Notes: generated from the letters alone by a model not told the origin. A DNA stretch of 64,000 nt from Zopfochytrium polystomum (GCA_025765615.1 JAIVFJ010000195.1:55211-119210); one strand, 5' to 3'; positions 23,092 to 34,830 are shown, counted from the first letter of the stretch. Program-made: numbers and translations.

Positions 23092-24510
23092 ATGTCGTCC
23101 GAACACCTAACCGCCCCTCCTTCGGAAAGAGAGGCAGAGACCTCGATCGACGATCCTGCCACCAGTATCAACGATCTGATTACTCCTCCTTTCACCATCC
23201 CCTCGATCGTCTCCACGATTTGCGACTTCCTCGAACCCCCTCAGCGGTTCGCCCTCGCCACACTGCACCAGCTCAAGACTGTACAAGCCGGAGCGCTGAC
23301 TGCAGTCCTCTCGTCGGCAGCTGCGGCGGCGACGCAGACTACCTCGATGTCGGCTGGGACGAGCGCGTCCTCTGAACTGGCCGCCAACTGGTTTGCGAAT
23401 ACCGATCGCCTCGCCCTCGTCCGCGATCGCGGCGGAAACGCCGGTCGCCGATTCCTCACCGCCTCTCTGCGGCGCGCAGTATTCCTTGCAAGCTGCCGAG
23501 GCGACGTCGAAGCGCTTCGGTGGTGGGTGGGTGGCGGCGGAGAAAAAGCGGCCGATGTTGAGGACGGGACGAACAAGGATTTCGGGTCTCCCGGTAGCCG
23601 GCTATACATAGACTTGGAGGCTCTGTACCACGCCTGCATGAACGGACACGTGGAGGTCCTCCGGTGGTGGCGCGGGAGCTTCCCGGACGCGGCGGTTTTG
23701 GTGGAATCTCGTGCGGTGGACGCGGCGAGCATGTTTGGCAGGGTCGACGTGCTCGAGTGGTGGAAGACCATCGCGGTCGGTGGGGCGGATCCGAACGCTG
23801 CCGACGCCGGCGCGCACGGTCCAGGTGAAAGCAGCTCTTCGCGGCCGTCACCTCGGTCCGCACCCCCACCCCTGGCTTACTCGGCGTCCACAATGGACTC
23901 GCCCCTCACACCTGTTTCGGCCCTGCAGTGGTGGCGCGACAGCGAACTGCCACTCCGCTACACAGCGTCCGCGATGGACCACGCCAGCGGGTTCGGACAG
24001 CTCGAAAAGCTCGAGTGGTGGCGCGGCAGCGGGCTGGACCTGCGGTACTCGATCCTCTCGATGGACGGCGCGAGCTCCAACGGCCACGTCGCCGTCCTGC
24101 AGTGGTGGCTGGACAGCGGCCTGGAGCTCAAGTTCACGTACCGCAGCATCGACTGGGCCAGCAAGCGCGGGAACGTAGCGGTGCTGGAGTGGTGGAAGCA
24201 GAGCGGCCTCGAGTTTGCGTACACGCACAGCGCCGTCGACGGCGCGGCCGAGTCTGGGCGCACGAACGTGCTCGACTGGTGGATTGGCAGTGGGTTCGAT
24301 TTGAAGTACACGGCGCACGCGGTGGACAACGCGTCGCGTTGTGGGCGCCTGGATGTGCTTGAGTGGTGGCGTGAGAATGGGCTTGATTGGAAGTATACGG
24401 ATAACGCGCTCTCGTGGGCGCGCCAGAATGGCCACAACGACGTTGTCGCCTGGTGGGACGAATTTAGCAATCCGCAACCCAAACCGAAGGAGGGCTTATC
24501 GCTGTCATAG
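23092..24510 (+). CDS. WW-repeat (degenerate ankyrin-like) protein, 472 residues
   Basis: The N-terminal region (PSIVSTICDFLEPPQRFALA) resembles the helical head of F-box/ankyrin-type proteins. The rest is about ten repeats with a 29-residue period, each containing a Trp pair followed by xDSGLEL-Y and an AxDxASxxG helix (for example VLEWWKQSGLEFAYTHSAVD). The pattern is ankyrin-like with invariant Trp-Trp. ATG 23092 is the first ATG; longer frames begin at non-ATG codons. Paralogues lie at 25978-27149 and 37863-39317. Such repeat families are abundant in zoosporic fungi; their role, probably protein binding, is not established. Confidence 0.82.
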   Translation: MSSEHLTAPPSEREAETSIDDPATSINDLITPPFTIPSIVSTICDFLEPPQRFALATLHQLKTVQAGALTAVLSSAAAAATQTTSMSAGTSASSELAANWFANTDRLALVRDRGGNAGRRFLTASLRRAVFLASCRGDVEALRWWVGGGGEKAADVEDGTNKDFGSPGSRLYIDLEALYHACMNGHVEVLRWWRGSFPDAAVLVESRAVDAASMFGRVDVLEWWKTIAVGGADPNAADAGAHGPGESSSSRPSPRSAPPPLAYSASTMDSPLTPVSALQWWRDSELPLRYTASAMDHASGFGQLEKLEWWRGSGLDLRYSILSMDGASSNGHVAVLQWWLDSGLELKFTYRSIDWASKRGNVAVLEWWKQSGLEFAYTHSAVDGAAESGRTNVLDWWIGSGFDLKYTAHAVDNASRCGRLDVLEWWRENGLDWKYTDNALSWARQNGHNDVVAWWDEFSNPQPKPKEGLSLS

Positions 24511-24624
24511 CTGTAACGTAACATTTATTTGCAATAATGTGTCCCGATTTGCGCCAAGTTATCTTACGACATGAATGAGCCTCCTAACTTCTTCGATGTT
24601 TTACTCGAGTAACAAAAAAAGTAA

Positions 24625-24855
24625 GTGAATAAGCGCAGCCTCGATTCGACCGATCCTGCTCCTCCACCCTTGTGCGCGGGTGGGGTGGAACGGCTGCGTG
24701 TTTGCGTTCGGCTGTGTTTGGACGCGGGGATGGACGAGGAGGAGTTGAGCGAAGCGATAGAGCGTGTGCGATCGGATCTTTCGTGGATGGAACATGCGCA
24801 GGAACTCTTCTCCGTTCGGCGGGGAGTGGTGTCAGTTCGGGAGTTAGGCTGGTAA
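24625..24855 (+). other. Short open frame resembling a PLP-aminotransferase C-terminal end
   Basis: The 76-residue frame contains VERLRVCVRLCLDAGMDEEE followed by LSEAIERVRSDL, reminiscent of the last beta-strand and helix of fold-type I PLP enzymes (aminotransferase/oxoamine synthase). There is no upstream catalytic domain nearby. It could be a gene relic or chance. Confidence 0.2.
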
Positions 24856-25125
24856 ACATCGTAAAAAAAAGGTCGAAGAGTCATGGTTGGGCATTGAGCA
24901 CGCGACAATCTCTCAGCATGCTGTTGAAGTGCAAATTTGGCGACGAAGCTGACTCGGCTGCCCTCTGTTACATCCGCGTCGCACATCATCGACCCCAGCG
25001 ATTGATGGGGACCAAAGGCCGGTCGCTGCGTGGAGCTCGCCACAGCCTCCGACCTGGCACCAGCACTCCTCTTGGCAGTAGGCAGCCTCTTCATTTTATT
25101 TTTCTCTCGTCGCACTTGTGGGAAC

Positions 25126-25882
25126 ATGACAACGTGGACTTTGTTCTCGTGGCTTGGTCGCTTGATCCGAGCTGACCTCGCCGTTGACTGCGACCGCCCA
25201 GCCGTGCTTTGCTTTGAGATTGGAGACGCCGGTCGCGGATTCCATCTTTCACGCCTTCATCAACTACCACCGCGTGACGCTTACGGAACTGACGCGACAG
25301 TCCTGTCGCCATCCTCAGGCAAACCATTCGCGATTGCTGCCGCCAACTTCTTCACCAGCCTCGTCGCAGACAGCGACGACGTCCAATGCCAAAGTCAGAC
25401 AGCACTCTCTTCGCAGGAGATGTTTGTGTTCGAGGGGCCAGATACCTCTTGTGTTTCGCCCCTCCCTGGACGTCGCGCTGGGTCGCCACTGGTACCGTCC
25501 GCGCGGAATGATTGTTTTCATCGATGTTTCGTTCGAGTCGGTCGACGCCTTCTCCGCCGCCTCCCAGCTGCTCGATCTATTTTCGCACCCTTTCCTCGCC
25601 GGCCTGCCTGCGGTCGTGGTCGCGACCAAAATTGAGCAGCCAAATTCGAATTTGAGCGGATTTCTCGACGCTTTTGCAGCGGCTGGCTGTGCTCGAGGCA
25701 ACGCCTGGCCATGGTATCGGTCAGTCCGCGTGGCCGTCGGCTCGTTCGTGCCGGCCAGCAAAATCGAGATAACGGCGCCGGCCCGCCCAGATCAGCGTTT
25801 TGAGTATGATGATAGCTGGTCTGTTGGAGATGGAGTGGGGTGGCTGCTAGAAGAATTCGAAAACGATGGGAAGGCTTCTTAG
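25126..25882 (+). pseudogene. Degenerate ARF-like GTPase, frame-disrupted
   Basis: Two frames together follow the ARF/ARL plan. The first (from ATG 25126) has a hydrophobic N-terminal helix (MTTWTLFSWLGRLIRADL) and FEIGDAGRGFHLSRL, in the position of the P-loop (GxDxAGKTT) but lacking the Lys. The second (to 25882) has GRHWYRPRGMIVFIDVSFES, matching the RHYF...G-I-F-V-D region; AVVVATKIEQPN replaces the NKxD motif; GDGVGWLLEEF matches the C-terminal helix. The frame changes near 25440-25460, requiring one extra base or an unrecognised intron. It is at best a nucleotide-binding-deficient ARF-like protein. Confidence 0.45.
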
Positions 25883-25977
25883 CGCCATTCGACTGAAAGT
25901 ATTCAGTGTCTCAAAACATTTACCAGATATTTAAGTATTCAACATATCCCACCAAGCTCGAACACAGTAAATCATAA

Positions 25978-27149
25978 TCAAACATCGATCTTTGACAACA
26001 AACCGCTCGTTTCCCACCAGGTTTGAACACTTTTCGCCAGTTTTGACTCCACCAGAGACGCGTCATAATTGAGAACAAGTCCGCTCTCAAGCCACCAGTT
26101 GAGCACAACGATTTGCCGAGAACGGCTTGCGCTCTCCAAAGCAGACTTGTACTTGAGCTCCAAGCCACTGTCCTTCCACCATTGCAAAACGTTCAAATGT
26201 CCAGCCAGGCTTGCTTGATCCAAAGACCTTTCCGTGCATCTCAGCTCCAATCCTGAGTCGTTCCACCACTGCAGAACTGCCGTGCTGCCGCTGGCGCTGG
26301 CTTGGTCCATCGCGGTGGAGCTGTACCTGAGCTCAAGCCCGCTGTTTTTCCACCATTCCAGCACTTTGACGTCGCCGCAGCCAAAGACGCTGTTTACGTT
26401 CATGCAGTCGTCCGAGTATCTGAGTTCGAGCCCGCTGTTCCTCCACCAGTCCAGTACGTGAGTCAGCCCCCTAACGCTGGCGCCATCCATCGCCAATCCA
26501 AGCCGCTGTCGCGCCACCACTGCAGAACGGCCACGTTCCCAGCCTCGCTTGCCGCGTTCATCGCATTCTCAGAGTACCGAAACTCCAAACCACTCTGCCT
26601 CCACCACTGCAGAATCGCCACCTCGCCGGCCGTACTAAACACGTCAAAGTCGGGCGGCGGGCACTTTACCTGCAGCCCGCTCTTCAACCACCAATCCAGC
26701 ACCGCGAAGTGCTTGTTGCACGTTGCCCATTTCATCGCCGCCGCGCCGTACTCGAGCTCCACCGGCTGCGTCTTCCACCACTCCAAGACGCCGACGTGGC
26801 CGTTCTTGCTGGCGGCGACGATCGCCTCCTCGGAGCAGCTGAATTCCAGACCCGTGTCCTTCCACCACTGCAGCGCGGCGACGCTTCCGCCCGCGCTCGC
26901 TTCGATCATGACGCGATGCGGGGTGTGGGTTCCGACGATCTGGCCGTTCCGGTGCAGCAGCGACAGCAGCTCGACATTGTTGGTGCGGCTGGCGCGCGTG
27001 AAGATGTCGCCGACGAGGACGCAGAGAAAGGTGGCTTGGGTGCGCTCGAAGCGTAGCAAGGTCGCGACGCGGTATCGGTCCGTTGGTTCGTGGATGTAGC
27101 CGCAGATCACTGAGGCGATCTCGGAGTGAGCAAAGGTGGGCCACCGCAT
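25978..27149 (-). pseudogene. WW-repeat protein gene broken by a small frameshifting deletion
   Basis: Starts at ATG 27149 (MRWPTFAHSEIASVICGYIH) with a helical head, then WW repeats of the same 29-residue type. The first frame runs to 26463 (five Trp pairs), the second from about 26490 to 25978 (six). At the junction a repeat is shortened from SGLDL-Y-...-AMDGAS to SGLDW then MDGAS, which needs loss of about 16 bases and shifts the frame. Without the deletion the protein would be near 390 residues. It faces away from LTV1, sharing a 70-base promoter interval. Either a recent pseudogene or a truncated product of 228 residues. Confidence 0.7.
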
Positions 27150-27219
27150 GATCTTTGCCGGACAGGTGAATCAATTGCGCCGTGCTTTCTTTCTTACTTT
27201 CTTTTCGTGACAAGGCAGG

Positions 27220-29754
27220 ATGGCTACACCGGCCTCCGCTGCCGACACCGCCTCTCCCTCCATGACCCACACCGCCGCAACCGCCGCGCCCTCTCGGAAA
27301 CCTCGATCCGCAAAGCCGTCCCGACGGCGCTTCATCGACCCCAAAAAGTCCGTCACCTTCCAAGTCGTCCACCGATCGCAGCGCGACCCCGCCCTCGCTG
27401 ATCCCAACGCTTCCCGCCTCGTCTTGCGAGAGGTCCCGCACAGCGGGAACCTCCAACGGGTAAGCACCCTGTGCCAGACGCACAACTTCAAACCCCGCAC
27501 CCCGATCGCCTCAACAGCCTACTTTGATACTGAATGAAAATGCCGGGGGTGGATCAATTTCCATCTCGGGTTGCAGAAAAAGATCGTCCTCCCCACCGCC
27601 CAGGACACCGTCCCGGACCTCGACGTCATCGACCGGGGAGAGTACCTCTCCTCCGACTTTGGCGGCGAATACTACGACGACGACGACGAAGAGGGCGGCA
27701 GCGAGTTTGACGATGCGTGCAGCTACAAGAGCGATCGGTCTCGCGGCACGATCGTGTCCAAGGTCGCGGCGAGCGTCGCAGCGAAGGAGGACCCGTCGAT
27801 GTACGGGATCTACTTTGACGATCAGGAGAGCTACGATTACATGAAGCATCTGAAGACGATTGGGGACGATCCGTCGGCGGTATTTGTGTCGGCGAGAGGA
27901 GCGAAGGAAGGGAGGACGGGGATCCACTTTAGGGTGAGATTTTTTATTGTTTTTCGATCGCTCTCACTTGGTGTCGATTGACCGACGATTTGCGCTGCAG
28001 GAGGAGACGGCGAGCGTGGCCATGAGCAAGTCGGGGCGGCGGAAAGTCCAGTTTGACTTCCCGAGCGAGTCGATGCCGTCACAGTTTGAGACTCGGGTGG
28101 GTTTGCTGAACCAAGAGCCGACCGTCGACAGTGAGTGTTATTCCTGTGAGTTATGTTTTATGAGAGCTGAACTCTTTGATCCGTACACCTTGATAGTCTT
28201 GGATGTCGAACCGGAAATGCGCGAGGTTTTATACGCACTGGACGATGAAGAGTACGTCGAAGACGACGTGGACGACTTTTTCGCCGCTCTTGATGCGGAC
28301 GAGGTTCCGGAGGGCCTTAATCTGATACCGGAAGACACGTTTGTGCCGAGAAGACCTGCTGATATTGATGACGATGAATACGATGAGGACGCAGTGCCAG
28401 ATGTGGACGAAGAGAGCGATGAAGAGGAACCAGAGTGGTTCAGGGAATACCGAAAGTGCGCTCTGCGTCTGCGTTTGATCCCTTTTATTTCACTGACCTG
28501 CACGTGCATTACAGATTCAAGAAAAGCGGAAAGCAAAGGGACGATGACGCAGAGGAGGAAGAAGACGAACGGGACGGACGAAAAACGGCGATATCGGCTC
28601 TGTCGATGACCTCATCGGCAATGGTCCGGACAAAGCAACTGACGCTCCTGGACGACAAGTTTGACGAGCTGCTGAGGAAGGAGTACGATAATGACGACGA
28701 TGACTCGTACGAAGAGAATTTGGACCCGTCAAACCCGAACGCTCGCAAGACAATCGACCTGAACTCGTACGGCCGCCGTGGTTTCGGCTACGAAGACGAC
28801 GGCGACCGAGAGAGCGTGGCCGCCTCCAAAGCGCAACCCTCCGTCGGCCGGAAACACCTCAACGCCGCCCTAGAAGCCTTCCTCACCGAGACCGAAGTCG
28901 TCGGTCGCAGCCGCCGCACCAAGATCATCCCGCGGCGGATATCCGGCCACACGGGCATCGACGCGCTCCGCGGCGCGCTCACGGCGCCGCTGGAGCCGGG
29001 CGACGGCGACGCGGCGATCGTGAAGCAGCAGATCGCGCAGCGCGGCGAGGAGATGACGGCGGAGCTCGAGGCCGAGGTCGGCGGGGCCGCGCTGGACGAG
29101 GAGCTGGAGCGCGAGGTCGCGGCGGAGGAGGAGGCGAGGGGCAGGGGCAAGGAGCGGTGGGATGTCGAGACGATCATGTCGACGTACTCGAATGTTTACA
29201 ACCGGCCGAAGCTGATTGCGGCGGTCGAGCGGACGGCGCCGAAGATTCGGTTTGTGAAGGGGCGGCCGGTGGTTGTGGAGGCGCCGGCGGAGAAGGGCGA
29301 TGTGGTGAGCGCCAAGCCTGGACAGAGGGATATCGGAGCTGAGGATGAGGATGGAGAGGAGGACGAATTCGATGAAGAGGAGGGCGCTGAGAGGGGTGAG
29401 TTACTGCATTTCCATTCCTCTGACTAGTTGCTTATATGTAACCCCCACTTCCACAGTCAACCTTGGTGCGGCAAGAAGTAAAAATGAAACGAAAGAAGAA
29501 AAGAAGGCTCGCAAGCAGGCAGTGAAGGAACAGCGAAAGGTACTGACAAGTGGACCCGTTGTTTGCCCGGTCTTCTGCCTTCTCAACTCACCATTTGCGG
29601 GGGCGTCCGTGTTTTCCTTGCCTTTTGTTTGTTTCCGCAGAGCCGGCGAAACGAAAAGAAGGAGCTGAAGGAAGCGTTCAAGAAGGAGTCCAAGACGCAA
29701 AAGAAGCTGATCATGGCCCACCCTCCGTCCCAGGAGAAGGTTGTTGCTCTCTGA
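27220..29754 (+). CDS. LTV1: LTV1, 40S ribosomal subunit biogenesis factor
   Basis: LTV1 is an assembly and nuclear-export factor of the pre-40S particle. Seven exons: 27220-27459, 27577-27933, 28001-28130, 28197-28455, 28515-29395, 29457-29539 and 29641-29754. Phases agree at each GT-AG junction, giving 687 residues. Diagnostic segments are RRFIDPKKSVTFQVVHRSQR at the N terminus, DPSMYGIYFDDQESYDYMKH, acidic tracts (EEYVEDDVDDFFAALDADEV), LDDKFDELLRKEYD, the ERWDVETIMSTYSNVYNRPK box, and a basic coiled C terminus (KEEKKARKQAVKEQRK). It is longer than the roughly 460-475 residues of yeast and human LTV1, mainly through acidic and Ala/Glu-rich insertions. Confidence 0.93.
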
Positions 29755-30194
29755 GAGTGGGGCGCTACTCGTTCGCAACTCTCTTCTGTTGCGGAGCACT
29801 CACCAAGAAGCTTTTGCGGGCGGCTTCATTCTTTCCCGATTCCTTTTCTCCTGGTCTTTCTTGTGCCTGCTCGTTTTTTTTTCATTGCCCAAACTATTAT
29901 TTACATACCGAGTGCGGCGGTTGGGCGAAAGACTGTCGCTGACTCACAGGAATTTCCTAAAGGGGGCGTCATTTTGCCGAAACGGGGAATTCGCGCGAGC
30001 ATGGGAATTTTTTTTTTTCTTTCTTTTTTTCTCCCGTTGTTTGTGCTGCAAAACGGCTGCTTGTCCGCAGTCCGGCTCTTTGCGGTCATCTTCGTCCATC
30101 TGCTTCTGTTTTCCTTCTCCTTCGCACAGCGATCACGATCGCACTTCGTCGCTCATCAACCGAACTCGCCCCCCCGACAGGCCGCACACACACA

Positions 30195-30235
<41 letters not shown>

Positions 30236-30252
30236 ACTCACACACATTCCGT
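29755..30252. other. Spacer with a CA microsatellite before the monooxygenase
   Basis: Pyrimidine-rich spacer. A CA/CACT microsatellite (30183-30247) ends only 5 bases before the ATG at 30253 and so lies in the leader of that gene. Confidence 0.6.
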
Positions 30253-31530
30253 ATGAAGATCCTGATCATCGGCGGCGGGCTCACCGGCCCCGCCCTCGCC
30301 CTGGCCCTCAGCCGTGCAGGCCACGACGTCGAGCTCTTCGATCGCCTGCGGCCGCCCGCCGGGAGGAACCCCGCCCTTGCCTATGAGCCGGGCGACGTCG
30401 GCGGCGGCCTCACCCTCATGGAGAACGGCCTCCGTGTCCTGAAGCACCTCGGCCTCCTCGACGAGATCGTCGCCGCCGGCGCGCCCGTCGTCAGCTACAA
30501 CATGCACAAGATCGACGGACAGCTCGTCGCGAGCTTCAAGGTCATCAACAAGGACGATCTGATCACCGTCAACATCCTCCGCTCCTCCATCACGCGCATC
30601 ATCTACACCGCGCTCAACAAGGAGGGCGTCTTTCTCAAGTACGACAAGCACCTCACCGGCATCGAGCAGCCGACCGACGGGAGCCTCGGCGTCAAGGCAA
30701 CCTTCCGCGACGGCACGTTCGCCCACGGCGACATCCTCATTGGTGCCGACGGCGTCCACTCTGGTGTCCGCTCCATCCTCTTCCCGGACCGCAAACCCTT
30801 CAAATCCGGCTTCGTTGGCTACTTTGGCGTCACCGAGTACTCGGACGAGTTCAACTGGCCCTCGCGCGCCCTCAACTTCTTCACCAACAACGTCGCGGGC
30901 AAGTCCGGCTACATCATGCGCACCTCGGACGCGCGCATCCACTGGGCCATCTACGAAGCAAAGCAAGAAGACATCTCGCACGACCACTGGGAGTCCCTCT
31001 ACGACCTCGACGCCGAGGCCGCCCGCATCGCCGCGCTGGCGCGCTCGTGGCAGCTCGGCCCGGCGTTTGAACCGATGATTCGCAAGTCGATCCGCATCAT
31101 CCCCATGACCATCTGGGACCTCGAGACCCTGCCGACCTGGCACAGGGGCAACTGCGTGCTGGTCGGCGACGCCGCGCACGCCATGGTGCCGTTCGTCGGG
31201 CAGGGCGCCAGCGTGTCGCTAGAGGACGTGGACGTGCTCACCGCGTTGCTGCAGCGGCTGCCGAGCAACCCGCGGCGCGCGTTTGAGCTCTTCCAGGAGG
31301 CGCGGTACGCGCGCGCGAAGAAGATTGCAGAGTCCGCTCGCACGCAGGGGAAGCGGCAGTACGCCACGTCGCCGTTTAGCACTTTTGTCGGGCTGTCGTT
31401 CTTGCGGCTGTTTGCGTTTATCGCGCGCGTGACCAACACGAGCTTGAATCCGGAGGAGGTGCTTGCGTACGACGGATACGACGTTGTCCGGCAGCTGATC
31501 ATCAAGAAGGGTCTGCTTGACAACAAATGA
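30253..31530 (+). CDS. FAD-dependent monooxygenase, salicylate-hydroxylase-like
   Basis: Single-exon group A flavoprotein monooxygenase of 425 residues, expected to hydroxylate or epoxidise an aromatic or isoprenoid substrate using NAD(P)H and O2. The FAD dinucleotide fold is at the very N terminus (ILIIGGGLTGPALALALSRA), the DG motif is ILIGADGVHSGVRS, and the GD motif with FAD ribityl contact is NCVLVGDAAHAMVPFVGQGA. Length and motif order fit salicylate hydroxylase/zeaxanthin epoxidase-like enzymes. The start at 30253 is chosen because the FAD motif begins three residues later; the longer upstream frame reads through the microsatellite. Confidence 0.92.
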   Translation: MKILIIGGGLTGPALALALSRAGHDVELFDRLRPPAGRNPALAYEPGDVGGGLTLMENGLRVLKHLGLLDEIVAAGAPVVSYNMHKIDGQLVASFKVINKDDLITVNILRSSITRIIYTALNKEGVFLKYDKHLTGIEQPTDGSLGVKATFRDGTFAHGDILIGADGVHSGVRSILFPDRKPFKSGFVGYFGVTEYSDEFNWPSRALNFFTNNVAGKSGYIMRTSDARIHWAIYEAKQEDISHDHWESLYDLDAEAARIAALARSWQLGPAFEPMIRKSIRIIPMTIWDLETLPTWHRGNCVLVGDAAHAMVPFVGQGASVSLEDVDVLTALLQRLPSNPRRAFELFQEARYARAKKIAESARTQGKRQYATSPFSTFVGLSFLRLFAFIARVTNTSLNPEEVLAYDGYDVVRQLIIKKGLLDNK

Positions 31531-31579
31531 CCGCTCCTGCGTTCGGGCAATACCAATAGAAGACTTTTCATTTTTTTTT

Positions 31580-32288
31580 TGTCGTGAAGGCTACGCACAA
31601 AAGGACCGAAACGCTGCACGCGAAAACGATAGAGTTCCCGTGGACGCTGTCGCTCGTTCACAGAGTCCTGGCTCTGTCCGAGACCGCCTTCCTCGACATC
31701 ACAGTCGGCGCTCTCCCTGGCACGTCGACGCTTCCGGAAATCACCGCCGTCACCGTCGAGATCGTCGAAGTCATCGGGTACCTGCGCGGCGAGCCCAAGT
31801 TTGACAAGAGCAAGCAGGTCCGCACGCACGCGACCCAGAAAGTGTGCGAGCGGTACAAGTTTGCAGTGGCCTCGCAGGAATCGGCGAACGCTCCGCTCCC
31901 GCTGTCGTGGACCCGCGACGACGCCCCGCAGCTGCCGGACACCTCCACGTAGCAGACCGCCACGCTGCGGTTCGCGACGCCGCCCCTCGCGGCAGCCCGA
32001 CGCGACGCCGTCCGCGCATCGCCCGCTGCAAAGCAGGATCCGCAGTACCCCGCGTCGTGCATGAACCCAGACGGGCGGTGGCACGACGCCGTCATTGCGC
32101 ACGACCTTCGCATTGTCCTGCAGGTCTTGCACGAGAAGCGACGCACTGTGGAGGTCGAGGGTATCATGGCTGTTTCGGTGATTGGCGTGCCGAGAGAGGA
32201 GCTTGTTCGGTTGGTGGACGCGTATCCGGGACTGTTGGAGGACGTGCCGATTAATGACGGAGACGAGGAACTGCCAACCGTATTTTAG
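31580..32288 (+). pseudogene. 5'-truncated arrestin-like relic with an in-frame TAG
   Basis: Corresponds to the C-terminal 230 residues of the intact paralogues at 33165 and 35599. The reading EFPWTLSLVHRVLALSETAF, TLPEITAVTVEIVEVIGYL, KVCERYKF, QYPASCMNPDGRWHDAVIAH and DAYPGLLEDVPINDGDEELP is in one frame except for TAG at 31950-31952. Paralogues have a Ser codon there, so a single base change explains it. The whole N-terminal domain and the intron are absent. It lies directly after the monooxygenase stop. Confidence 0.85.
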
Positions 32289-33164
32289 GTGAACTGCTAC
32301 TGCCAGGGGTTGTAGAGTGCGGAGCTGCCTTGAATTTTCATTTGCTGTGGCTCTGAGTCGCTCTTTGCTACTTCTGTAGTATGTCGGAGTAGTCTTGCGT
32401 TTTTATATTTGTTTGGAGGGTACGAGCAATAGAAATCAAAATGGCAAATTCTGAGAAATCATTCTTCACAGCTCCGGCTGGTGCGGTAATGAACAAACTT
32501 TTTGCGTGAGGCAGCCAAAGAATGCGACAAATGAATGTCCCGTGAGAATGAGAGAGAGAGACAGACAGACAGGGAGACAGTGGAGCGCAGCCTGTGTGAA
32601 GAGGAAGCGAGCGACTTCCTTGGACCTTGGGCGCCCCCCAATAATATTATGAAGCTGAAGGTAGACAGACTTTTCTGTTATTTGTTTCATTTCACGCTTG
32701 CTCGCCGACAAGCCTTTTTAATCGAGCCGACTAAGTAATTTCGAGCTGGGTATCAAAAAAAAGGTAAAAATTACATTCATGCAAATAAACACGCTCAGTG
32801 CATATTGAAATTCGGCCTCCGCAGAGAGCAGTGTGGGAATTTTCTCGCGTTGGGCACATTGCAACAGTAGGCCAACAATAACGTTGTTCAATATCAAAAA
32901 GACGAAAATGTGTAAAGAAACAGGAGTAAAATAAAACAAGAAAACTCTGCAGGAGGCCGATCGCCACAGACCAAAGACAAACCCATTATTTTCTTTGAAT
33001 GTTTGAAACCACAACTCGAAAGCCCAGTCCCCGCCATTGACATGCGCAGTGCGTTTTTTTTTTTCGACGAAGAAAAAACAAGAAGAAAAATAAAAAATAA
33101 AAAAAATCATCAAAAAAACACAGGCCCACTTTCCTCCCAATACAGCCAATATCGCAGAAGGCGA
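32289..33164. other. AT-rich intergenic region with promoter of the arrestin-like gene
   Basis: No gene seen. The 3' part carries the conserved 40-base element at 32994-33033, annotated separately, and A-rich tracts. Confidence 0.45.
32994..33033 (+). promoter_or_regulatory. Conserved upstream element of arrestin-like genes (copy 1)
   Basis: A block beginning TTGAATGTTTGAAACC and continuing CGAAAGCCCAGTCCC lies about 130 bases upstream of the start at 33165. Related blocks occur in the same orientation upstream of the paralogues at 35599 and 45197. Confidence 0.5.
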
Positions 33165-34830
33165 ATGCGCCGCAACGACGCCGCCACCACCAGCACTCCG
33201 CCCACAGTCTCGGTCCCCACCGTTGGCGACCGGGACTCGTCCGCAGCCTCCTCCCGCGTCTTCGTCGCCCACCCGATCCTCCGCCGATCGCTCGACGCCC
33301 TCCTCGCCGAAGGCGCGCCGGACTACCCCGTACTCCCCGTCTTCCAGCACACGCGCACGGGCGGCTTCGTCGACGGCAACAGGAACCCGCCGCTCTCGTT
33401 CCAGCGCGGCGACACGCACATGATGAGCAACAACCTCGAGCCGGGACCCGTCGTCCCCGACGTTTGCGTGCTCCCGCCAAAGCTCGCGCCGGATGCCTCT
33501 GGCTTTGTCGTCCGCCTACCCGGTGACATTGAGATTGCGCTCCACAAGTCCATCGAGGCCTACCATGACCTCGCACCGGCATCGACATCGCCTTTTGTTC
33601 ACGGCTTCAACGGCTTGCCGGGGCTCGGGCCGTGGTCCATCGCTGGGGTGATTCGCATCACCAACAACAAAAACACAGCGGTTCAGCACGTCAGGGTGTC
33701 GCTCGACTTAAGCGCAAGCATGGCGAGCAAGCCCCTCGCCAAGGACCTTTATGACACCTCCAGAGCAGTTGGGCTCGTAGTCGACCCCGCGTTAAGTGCC
33801 ACCAAGCGCCTTGCGAGATGGCGGTTGGTTGAAGCTCAGCCCCACCGGTTCCAGATCGAAAGGCTTGTACGTCTCCTTCTCCTTTCTCTAAATTTGAAAG
33901 GTAAACTGAGTTCTCAATTACAATCAGGGTCCGCGAGAGTCCTTCTGTGCCTCGTTCCGATACCAGTTTACCCAAGTCTATCCACCATCCATTGACCTCA
34001 TAGCTTTGAACCTGAACGAATCGGCAACTAACACGCAGTACAGGCTGACGGTGGAAGTCGCTCTCCCGAATAGAGGCTTCTTCAGCGACGACACCATGGT
34101 CTCGCTCGTGAAGGACATCCCCGTTTATATGTATTCGAAACCGCAAATTGCCGAGGTGCTCCAGAGCGCGCTGAGGAAGCGTGTTGAAACGATGCATGCG
34201 AGGGCTCCAGAGTTTCCATGGAGACTGTCGCTTGCGCACAGCCACCTGACCCCCACCGACATCGCCTTCATCGACATCACAGTCGGGGCGCTTCACGGAA
34301 CGTCCACCCTTCCAGAAATCACCGCCGTCACCGTGGAGATTGTCGAAGTCATCGGGTACCTCCACGGCGAGCTCAAAATGGACAGAAGCAAACGGGTTCG
34401 CACGCACGGAACCCAAAAGGTGTGCGAGCGCGACAAGTTTGCACCTTCTTGGACCCGCGACGGCTCTCCGCAACTGCCGGACACCGCCGCCTCGCAGACC
34501 GCCTTGCTTCGCTTCGCGACTCCGCCGCTTGTGGCCGACCGCCGCGAAGCGGTCCGCATCCCGCTCTCGGCAAAACAGGATCCCCAGTACCCCGCGTCCT
34601 GCATAAACCCGGACGGGCGGTGGCACGACGTGGTCATTGCGCACGATCTGCGTGTTGTCCTGCACGTTTTGGACGAGAAACGGCGCGTCGTGGAGATCGA
34701 GGGTGTCATGGCGGTTTCGGTGATTGGCGTGCGGAGGGAGGAGCTTGTACGTCTCGTTGACGCATATCCGGGGCTGCTTGAGGACGCGCCGATGAATGAC
34801 GCGACCGAGGATCCGCCTGCCTTGTTTTAG
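33165..34830 (+). CDS. Arrestin-like family protein A
   Basis: Two exons, 33165-33866 and 33928-34830, with a 61-nt intron (GTACGT...TCAG) at a position conserved in the family, giving 534 residues. The layout (N-terminal beta-rich half with SRVFVAHPILRRSLDAL, PDYPVLPVFQHTRTGGFVDG, FVHGFNGLPGLGPWSIAGVI; second half with FTQVYPPSIDLIALNLNESA, LPEITAVTVEIVEVIGYLHG, NPDGRWHDVVIAHDLRVVLH) recalls the two beta-sandwich domains of arrestin/Vps26-type adaptors. That assignment is by pattern only. Intact paralogues lie at 35599-37318 and 43475-45197. The C terminus reads LVDAYPGLLEDAP. Confidence 0.75.
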
